NCBI GenBank assembly: GCA_023386265.1
Contig: JAEWKA010000002.1
Location: 434,001 to 498,000, forward strand
Length of the DNA: 64,000 nucleotides
Direction of reading: 5' to 3'
Origin: Bacillota bacterium
GTDB taxonomy: Bacteria > Bacillota > Clostridia > Oscillospirales > Oscillospiraceae
A program made the position numbers and the translations under genes. Numbering within the stretch: the first letter of the stretch is position 1; every line of letters starts with the position of its first letter. The notes under the pieces are model-generated. The model was not told the DNA's origin. It was given only the letters and a program-made list of their open reading frames with translations, and ran no database searches. Shown piece by piece: positions 58,675-64,000 of the stretch.

Positions 58675-59940
58675 CTATTTGCCGAAATACTCCCTCACGC
58701 GGCCTGCCGAGTAAAGCGAGCCGACAGAACAGACAACGCCGTCTTGTCCCGCAAGTCTGAGAGCAGTTTCGATGCCGTCTTCAATGTTCTTGCTAGAAAA
58801 CACGGGCTTTCCAAAGCACTTCAGCTTTTCGGCAAGTTGGGATGCGTCCAGCGCTCGCGTATTTTGGGGCGTGATTGTCACAAAAACGTCAGCGGCGGAA
58901 TTGAGCAGCTCCGCCTGACCCATGTAATCCTTGTCGGCAAGTACGCCGAACAAAATGACCCTTTTCATGTCGGGGAAATACTTTAAAAGATTGTCCCTGA
59001 CGGTCTCCGCGCACTGTGGATTGTGCCCGCCGTCTACAACAAAAAACGGATTCTCAGAAATTATTTCGAATCTTGCGGGCCATTCGGTCTCCAGAAGCCC
59101 CTGCCTCACGGCGTCGCCCGATATGTTATAACCCTGAGAGCGCAAAACCTTGATGACTTCAAGCGCCACCGCAGCGTTCTTGAGCTGATGAACGCCGAGG
59201 AGCGGCAATTCAAGGTTTTTAAATTCCTTATATGAGAAGACCTGTCCCTTTCGGCTGTCCGAAATCGTTCTTAATTCGTCAAAATCAGCGACAGTCAGAG
59301 AAGAAAACATCTCGCGGCAACGTCCGGAAATAACGTCCATGACGTTTTCAGGCAGCTCGTAGACTACAGTGGGGCAGCCTTTTTTGATGATGCCCGCTTT
59401 TTCAGCGGCGATTTTTTCGACCGTGTCGCCCAGCTCTCGCGTATGGTCGAGTCCGATGTTAGTTATAACGGAGCACAGGGAGGCTTCAATCACGTTCGTC
59501 GAGTCGAGTCTGCCGCCCATGCCGGTTTCCAGCACAACGACATCGCAGTTTCCGCGGGCGAAATACTTCATGGCGATTGAAGTCACGAGCTCAAACTCCG
59601 TCGGTCTGTCCTCCATCTCAAGGGCGAAGGGAGCGCAAAAGCCGGTGACTGAGGCAAGCTCCTCATCAGTTATAGGTTTTCCATTTATTCTCATACGCTC
59701 GCTGAAATGGGAGATATAGGGTGAGGTATAAAGGCCTGTCGTAAGTCCTGCAGCTTGAAGTATGCCTGCGAGCATTGCGGAGGTTGAGCCCTTCCCGTTA
59801 GTTCCCGCGATGTGGATAAAACGAAGGCGTTTATGCGGATCACTCATTTTTGAAAGAAGCTCACTCGTGCGTGAAAGCCCGGGCTTCGAGCCCTGCCAGA
59901 CCTTTTCGTGGATAAATTTCATTGCTTCTTCAGCAGTCAA
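58675..59940 (-). CDS. folC: Folylpolyglutamate synthase / dihydrofolate synthase
   Basis: Cytosolic ligase that adds glutamates to folates so that they stay in the cell, and often also forms dihydrofolate. The 421 residues contain HIAGTNGKGSTSAMLAGIL, the P-loop, near residue 45, LETGMGGRLDSTNVI, and DGGHNPQCAETVRDNL in the C-terminal domain. It is followed directly by the THF riboswitch and folT, so folate capture and uptake sit side by side. Confidence 0.94.
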   Translation of the reverse strand: MTAEEAMKFIHEKVWQGSKPGLSRTSELLSKMSDPHKRLRFIHIAGTNGKGSTSAMLAGILQAAGLTTGLYTSPYISHFSERMRINGKPITDEELASVTGFCAPFALEMEDRPTEFELVTSIAMKYFARGNCDVVVLETGMGGRLDSTNVIEASLCSVITNIGLDHTRELGDTVEKIAAEKAGIIKKGCPTVVYELPENVMDVISGRCREMFSSLTVADFDELRTISDSRKGQVFSYKEFKNLELPLLGVHQLKNAAVALEVIKVLRSQGYNISGDAVRQGLLETEWPARFEIISENPFFVVDGGHNPQCAETVRDNLLKYFPDMKRVILFGVLADKDYMGQAELLNSAADVFVTITPQNTRALDASQLAEKLKCFGKPVFSSKNIEDGIETALRLAGQDGVVCSVGSLYSAGRVREYFGK

Positions 59941-60290
59941 ATATCTTCGCCTCCGCTGTAATTGTTTTCTTAGTATAACATCAGACGGGCAGTAAAATCA
60001 ACACGCAAACAATTCTTGTAGCATTGACTGAAAATAGGGAAAAAACTCGTCTGCTGCTCCGCTAAATAACAGCGCGAATCGTATTTAGAGAAAAAATCTG
60101 GCTTTGCTACATTTATTAATAAAAATAGCAAGAAAATTGTTGACCGGCGCAAAACATTGTGCTAAAATACACATTACCTGTCGGCGGAGAGGTTCTATTT
60201 TTGCGCGCGAAAATTCGCCAGATCAGACCGCATGTTCCGAACAGGGAGGCAACGTGGCCGTAAGGCCAAATATTACAAGGAGGTGCCGAT
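59941..60290 (+). promoter_or_regulatory. Promoter region of the rpmG-secE-nusG-rplK-rplA operon
   Basis: TTGACC (60140-60145), 17 bases, TAAAAT (60163-60168) is a strong promoter. The leader has a small hairpin GGCC-GTAA-GGCC (60257-60268) before the ribosome site AAGGAGG. The stretch 59941-60139 holds only divergent upstream DNA of folC. Confidence 0.8.
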
Positions 60291-60440
60291 ATGCGAGTTA
60301 AAGTTACGATGAGATGCAGTGAGTGCAAGCAGAGGAACTACAATACTTTCAAGAACAAGAAGAATACCCCCGACCGTCTTGAAATGAGTAAGTATTGCCC
60401 GTTCTGCCGCAAGCACACTACGCATTCAGAAACGAAGTAG
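60291..60440 (+). CDS. rpmG: 50S ribosomal protein L33
   Basis: A 49-residue ribosomal protein, beginning MRVKVTMRCSECKQRNY and continuing FKNKKNTPDRLEMSKYCPFC. Four cysteines in two CXXC pairs show the zinc-binding form of L33. The ribosome site AAGGAGGTG precedes ATG 60291. It opens the operon with secE and nusG, as is usual in Firmicutes. Confidence 0.96.
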   Translation: MRVKVTMRCSECKQRNYNTFKNKKNTPDRLEMSKYCPFCRKHTTHSETK

Positions 60441-60465
60441 GTTTTTTGAGAAAGGATGTGCTCAA

Positions 60466-60744
60466 ATGTCAAAAGCCAAGGAAGACGCGGTAAAAAAGAC
60501 CACGACCACAGAAGCAGTCAAAAAAGCTACCGGAAACGAAAAGAAAAGTACTAAGGAGCGTTTGACTCAATGGTTCCGTGACCTAAAGGGTGAGCTCAAA
60601 AAAGTCGTTTGGCCCACAAGGCAGCAGACAGTCAAGAACACGACTGTTGCGCTGGCGCTTACGTTTGCCTCCGCAATCGTGCTTGGGGCGTTCGATTATA
60701 TCGCCGGTCTGGGAGTTGACGCACTTATCAAGTTGGTAGGTTAA
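60466..60744 (+). CDS. secE: Preprotein translocase subunit SecE
   Basis: Small subunit that clamps the SecY channel. The 92 residues have a Lys/Thr-rich, charged N-terminal extension (about 1-35), the conserved LKKVVWPTRQQTVKNT and one membrane helix (about 62-82). It lies between rpmG and nusG. Confidence 0.95.
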   Translation: MSKAKEDAVKKTTTTEAVKKATGNEKKSTKERLTQWFRDLKGELKKVVWPTRQQTVKNTTVALALTFASAIVLGAFDYIAGLGVDALIKLVG

Positions 60745-60748
60745 TAGC

Positions 60749-61273
60749 ATGGCTGAAGATGCATTGTGGTATGTTGTCCACACATATTCCGGCTATGAAA
60801 ACGCTGTGGCCGCGGCTATATTAAAAGCAGCCGAAAACCGCAGGATGCAGGAACTCATCACAGAGGTCAACATCCCCATGGAAACCGTTACGGAGCTTAC
60901 GGACAACGGCGAAAAATCCGTTGAGCGCAAGACTTACCCGGGCTATGTTTTCGTGAAGATGACCCTGACCGATGAAAGCTGGCATTTGGTTCGCAACGTG
61001 CGCGGTGTTACCGGTTTTGTGGGAAGCGACGGCAAAGCCGTTCCGCTTACCGAACAGGAAATACTCGATTTGGGCGTTGAACGCCACGAGATCGTCGAAG
61101 GCTTCAAGGTCGGCGATACCGTTAAGGTCAACGATGGCCCTCTCGAAGGTTTCATGGGTACTGTCGAAGAAGTCGACACCGGCAAACAAAGAGTCCGCGT
61201 CATCGTCTCCATGTTCGGCAGGGAGACGCCAGTCGATCTGGATTATTATCAGGTCGAATATGTTTCAGAATAA
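60749..61273 (+). CDS. nusG: Transcription termination/antitermination factor NusG
   Basis: Elongation factor bound to RNA polymerase. The 174 residues have the NGN domain (WYVVHTYSGYENAVAAAI, then YPGYVFVKM and VRGVTGFVG) and the C-terminal KOW domain (FKVGDTVKVNDGPLEGFMG). It is four bases after secE. Confidence 0.97.
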   Translation: MAEDALWYVVHTYSGYENAVAAAILKAAENRRMQELITEVNIPMETVTELTDNGEKSVERKTYPGYVFVKMTLTDESWHLVRNVRGVTGFVGSDGKAVPLTEQEILDLGVERHEIVEGFKVGDTVKVNDGPLEGFMGTVEEVDTGKQRVRVIVSMFGRETPVDLDYYQVEYVSE

Positions 61274-61291
61274 TTAGGAGGTGCACTTAAA

Positions 61292-61720
61292 GTGGCACAG
61301 AAAGTTGTTGGCATTGTCAGATTTCAGGTTCCCGCGGGCAAGGCAACCCCTGCTCCTCCCGTAGGTCCCGCACTTGGTCAGTACGGCGTAAATATCGGCC
61401 AGTTCACCAAGGATTTTAATGAACGCACAAAGAACGACGTCGGAATGATGATTCCTGTCGTTATCACGGTCTATTCCGACCGTACTTTTACCTTTATCAC
61501 AAAGACTCCCCCGACCGCGCTTCTTGTTAAGAAGGCCTGCGGTATCGAGCATGCTTCCGGAGTGCCTCAGCGTGATAAGGTCGCGACACTCAGCCGCGAT
61601 GATCTCCGCAAAATTGCCGAGCTCAAGATGCCCGACCTCAACTGCTCAACCATCGAATCCGCAATGAGCATGGTCGCCGGCACCTGCCGCAGCATGGGCG
61701 TTAACGTCGCCAAAGCATAA
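61292..61720 (+). CDS. rplK: 50S ribosomal protein L11
   Basis: Protein of the GTPase-associated centre, 142 residues, starting at GTG 61292 behind TTAGGAGG. It has FQVPAGKATPAPPVGPALGQYG and KDFNERT at the N-terminal domain and ends in the RNA-binding domain (VAGTCRSMGVNV). It is followed by the L1 leader and rplA. Confidence 0.97.
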   Translation: MAQKVVGIVRFQVPAGKATPAPPVGPALGQYGVNIGQFTKDFNERTKNDVGMMIPVVITVYSDRTFTFITKTPPTALLVKKACGIEHASGVPQRDKVATLSRDDLRKIAELKMPDLNCSTIESAMSMVAGTCRSMGVNVAKA

Positions 61721-61754
61721 CATTGTTTCGGCGCACGCGTCGCCGTTCCCTTTA

Positions 61755-61786
61755 CGTGGGAGGATAATTCCATCCGACGAACCACA
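61755..61786 (+). promoter_or_regulatory. L1 autoregulatory leader before rplA
   Basis: The stretch GTGGGAGG, 10 bases, ATCCGACGAA then CCAC forms a stem GTGG/CCAC around a conserved asymmetric loop. GTGGGAGG and CCGAC also occur in the 23S rRNA site of L1, so this is a mimic to which L1 binds to shut off its own translation. It lies just before AAGGAGG and the rplA start. Confidence 0.65.
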
Positions 61787-61806
61787 TTACAAGGAGGAAA
61801 ACTAAA

Positions 61807-62499
61807 TTGTTTAGAAGTAAAAACTACAAAGAGAGCATTAAGCTCGTAGATAAAACAGCACTTTACGACCCCACCGAAGCGTTCGAGGTCGTTATCAAGG
61901 CTTCCAAAGCGAAATTTGACGAGACCGTTGAACTGCACGTCAGACTCGGCGTCGATTCCCGCCACGCAGACCAGCAGGTCCGCGGCGCTATCGTTCTTCC
62001 CCACGGCACAGGCAAAACCCGCAAGGTCCTTGTTTTCTGCAAGGAAGAGCGTCAGCAGGAAGCCCTTGACGCCGGCGCAGATTTCGTCGGTGGACAGGAC
62101 ATGGTGGACAGAATCCAGCGCGAAAACTTTTTCGACTATGACGTCGTTGTTGCAACACCCGACATGATGGGCATTGTTGGACGTCTCGGTAAGGTACTCG
62201 GACCTAAGGGCCTTATGCCTACACCTAAGGCCGGCACAGTTACTCCAAACATCGCTCAGGCGGTCAAGGAAATCAAGGCCGGTAAAATCGAGTATCGTTT
62301 GGACAAGACCAACATCATTCACTGCCCCATCGGCAGAGTAAGCTTTGGTCCCGAAAAGCTCAACGATAACTTCAACACTCTCATCGGCGCTATCATAAAG
62401 GCCAAGCCCGCCGCCGCAAAGGGCCAGTATATCAAAAGCTGTGTTACGGCTTCGACCATGGGCCCCGGAGTTAAAATCAATCAGGCAAAGCTCGTCTAA
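61807..62499 (+). CDS. rplA: 50S ribosomal protein L1
   Basis: Protein of the L1 stalk and translational autorepressor, 230 residues. It starts at TTG 61807 behind AAGGAGGA and includes RGAIVLPHGTGKTRKVLVF, LGPKGLMPTPKAGTVT and the final KSCVTASTMGPGVKIN. In most Firmicutes rplJ and rplL follow. Here a double hairpin ends the operon. Confidence 0.97.
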   Translation: MFRSKNYKESIKLVDKTALYDPTEAFEVVIKASKAKFDETVELHVRLGVDSRHADQQVRGAIVLPHGTGKTRKVLVFCKEERQQEALDAGADFVGGQDMVDRIQRENFFDYDVVVATPDMMGIVGRLGKVLGPKGLMPTPKAGTVTPNIAQAVKEIKAGKIEYRLDKTNIIHCPIGRVSFGPEKLNDNFNTLIGAIIKAKPAAAKGQYIKSCVTASTMGPGVKINQAKLV

Positions 62500-62791
62500 C
62501 CGAACACCACAGAAGACTTGTATCGCAAAAAGCATGGCTTTTTGCTTACTTCGTCAAAGCCGCTCTGCTGTATCTTTATACAGCGACGAGCGGCTTTTTC
62601 TTGTCTGCGAGCTTTCTGAGATGCCCGGAGATTTTCAAAACAATACAGCAATGAGCAGTCATTTCTTGTCTGCGAGCTTTCTTTGGGCTCTTTCAAACCT
62701 CCGAAAAATAATTTTTTATTTTCCGCTTGACAATAGTGTGCGGCACACAGTATAATAAATTTAACGATATTGCGAAACGAAGGTGTAGTAC
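62500..62791 (+). other. Operon end, direct repeat and padR promoter
   Basis: Two hairpins follow rplA: GCAAAAAGC/GCTTTTTGC (62525-62545) and a longer one with arms AAGCCGCTC and GAGCGGCTT ending in TTTTT (about 62555-62599). A 21-base direct repeat then occurs at 62597-62617 and 62662-62682. The padR promoter is TTGACA (62727-62732), 18 bases, TATAAT (62751-62756), and its spacer contains the palindrome GTGTG-CGG-CACAC (62736-62748). Confidence 0.7.
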
Positions 62792-63139
62792 TTGAATTAC
62801 GATGAAATAATTTCAGGGCTTGCTCTGGAGCTTCGGCGAGGAACGCTGATAATGCTTGTGCTCAGCCAACTTAAAAAGCCGATGTACGGATATAACCTAA
62901 TTAAAATTTTGGAGGACAGCGGGATACCCATTGAAGCGAACACCCTTTATCCCCTGATGCGGCGGCTTGAATCACAGGGGCTTCTTAAGAGCGAATGGGA
63001 AACGGGCGGCACAAAGCCGCGAAAATACTATGAGCTTACAGGGGACGGCGCGGTCGTTCTCGAAGAAATTAAAAGACATTGGCATGAGTTTTCTGAAAAG
63101 GCGAATTTGTTGTTGGAGGCAAAAGAAGATGAAGGATAA
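62792..63139 (+). CDS. padR: PadR-family transcriptional regulator
   Basis: A 115-residue winged-helix repressor. RRGTLIMLVLSQLKKPMYGYNLIK starts the domain (seen as LKKPMYGYNLIKILEDSG), then NTLYPLMRRLESQGLLKSEW is the recognition helix and wing, followed by a dimerisation helix. Start is TTG behind GAAGGTG. The palindrome between its -35 and -10 is a likely self-repression site. It overlaps the following HAAS-type gene by 11 bases. Confidence 0.9.
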   Translation: MNYDEIISGLALELRRGTLIMLVLSQLKKPMYGYNLIKILEDSGIPIEANTLYPLMRRLESQGLLKSEWETGGTKPRKYYELTGDGAVVLEEIKRHWHEFSEKANLLLEAKEDEG

Positions 63140-64000
63140 TGAAATGATTGAGCGCTATGTTTACGCGGTCACAAATCGCTTATCCCCAAAAACAAGGGGA
63201 GATGTCGCACAGGAGCTTCGTTCCATAATTTCGGATATGCTAGATGAACGCTGTGGTGATGCCGTTCCGTCCGATGTGGATGTCAAATTCGTTTTGACGG
63301 AGCTTGGAACACCTAGCGAACTTGCGGACAAATACGATCCTGATAGCGGGAAATGCCTCATCGGCGGCGAGTATTATAAACAATATAAGTTTGTGCTGAA
63401 AATTGTTCTCGTAAGCGTTGCCTTTGGTATGGCAATTGCCGGCGCAATTTCGGCGGTCATGGCGCAAAGCGTGTGGTATGTAGCTTTTGCGGAATGGTTC
63501 TGGGCAATCTTCAACGCCCTTGTTCAGGCCTTTGCGTTTGTAACGCTGCTTTTTGCATTTTTCTATCATAAACGAGTAAAAATCGAAATCAAGCATGAGT
63601 CGCTTGATGATCTACCGCCAGTACCTAAGGAAAAAGCAATCATTAAGAAAAGCGAGTCAATCGTAGGTATCGTCTTTAATGTGCTGTTTGCTGTGATTTT
63701 TTTGGCTGCGCCTCAGATTTTTTGCGTTTATTATTCCGATGGAGGCCCGGCTGTTCCCGTATTCAATGGCGAAGCGATGCGCAGTGCATGGTATCTCATT
63801 ATTTTACTTGCCGCGCTTGGAATAGTCAGCGAGTGCGTAAAGCTTATCGACGCGAGATATTCGCGCAGAGTTATGATTGTAACGATAATAACCGATCTGT
63901 TCTCCGTAGGAATCGCTTTTTGGTGGCTTATGAACGACAAGCTGCTGAACCCCGAAATGATTGACAGCCTTTCAAAGGTGTTCACAGGCAGCAGTACCTT
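63129..64000 (+). CDS. HAAS-domain membrane protein (partial, runs off the window)
   Basis: The frame opens at ATG 63129 inside the end of padR and continues past the window edge. It begins with a HAAS-type helical domain (MIERYVYAVTNRLSPKTRGDVAQEL in parts, then LTELGTPSELADKYDPD) of about 75 residues, then has at least four membrane helices. PadR-HAAS pairs are common in Firmicutes: HAAS proteins are thought to act with the repressor in sensing envelope or stress signals. The C-terminal end is not visible. Confidence 0.85.
   Translation, partial: MKDNEMIERYVYAVTNRLSPKTRGDVAQELRSIISDMLDERCGDAVPSDVDVKFVLTELGTPSELADKYDPDSGKCLIGGEYYKQYKFVLKIVLVSVAFGMAIAGAISAVMAQSVWYVAFAEWFWAIFNALVQAFAFVTLLFAFFYHKRVKIEIKHESLDDLPPVPKEKAIIKKSESIVGIVFNVLFAVIFLAAPQIFCVYYSDGGPAVPVFNGEAMRSAWYLIILLAALGIVSECVKLIDARYSRRVMIVTIITDLFSVGIAFWWLMNDKLLNPEMIDSLSKVFTGSST

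Noticed and set aside
61567..62535. Open frame of 322 codons on the minus strand across rplK and rplA
   Set aside because: It is a shadow of two certain ribosomal protein genes and crosses their intergenic leader.
1..64000. CRISPR array, rRNA genes or complete insertion sequences
   Set aside because: I found no regularly spaced repeats, no rRNA sequence and no intact transposase. Only relics of mobile elements are present.

Overview
The window reads as chromosome of an anaerobic, endospore-forming member of the Clostridia (Bacillota). The evidence is a gerA-gerC-gerB spore germination operon, a HrcA/CIRCE-controlled groESL, RNase Y, single-chain glycyl-tRNA synthetase, rubrerythrin and rubredoxin, BMP-type nucleoside uptake, a THF riboswitch and clostridial families such as DUF5684, UPF0210 and PadR-HAAS. 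An Oscillospiraceae-like affiliation is my guess from gene content and cannot be proven here. The standard code applies: TGA is used as an ordinary stop throughout, with one puzzling exception described below.

Layout. 0-4.8 kb: a sugar block with cellobiose phosphorylase, an MsmX/UgpC-type ABC ATPase and a DUF624 protein. The first two genes carry the same 20-bp operator-like sequence just downstream of their promoters. 4.8-14.1 kb: an AT-rich block between a decayed 3' half of a tRNA-Arg and an intact tRNA-Arg(ACG) in the same orientation, the geometry left by an element integrated at a tRNA 3' end. It holds the germination operon, a cupin-rubredoxin-Hcp fragment-rubrerythrin stress cluster, a TspO-like protein, MscL, two decayed serine-recombinase tails and an IS30-type transposase fragment. 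The Hcp fragment has two in-frame TGA codons exactly where two cluster-binding cysteines should be. 14.2-31.3 kb: YmdB, an SbcCD-like YhaO/YhaN pair, chorismate synthase, an RNA methyltransferase, groESL, RNase Y and a complete peptide-type ABC importer.

31.3-49.9 kb, mostly minus strand: NAD synthase, GlyQS, the UPF0210/ACT pair, a YfbR-like HD protein, a divergent threonine-aldolase-like enzyme, three DUF5684 paralogues, a purine salvage operon (xpt, BMP lipoprotein, ABC ATPase, two permeases), a Noc/ParB protein and an orphan fumarase alpha subunit. 49.9-60 kb: a YgiQ-type radical SAM protein, a phosphatase-acetyltransferase fusion, a glycosyltransferase-CsaB fusion followed by a PurN-like protein lacking catalytic residues, RuvX, and folC followed by a THF riboswitch and folT. 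60-64 kb: rpmG-secE-nusG-rplK-rplA with an L1 autoregulatory leader, ended by a terminator where rplJ-rplL would normally follow, then a PadR-HAAS pair that runs off the window.

No single large unknown system stands out. The most unusual signals are the Hcp fragment with TGA at cysteine positions, a promoter placed inside the loop of a Shine-Dalgarno-masking hairpin (41.3 kb), the tRNA-bounded island, and the catalytically altered PurN-like protein downstream of the CsaB fusion.
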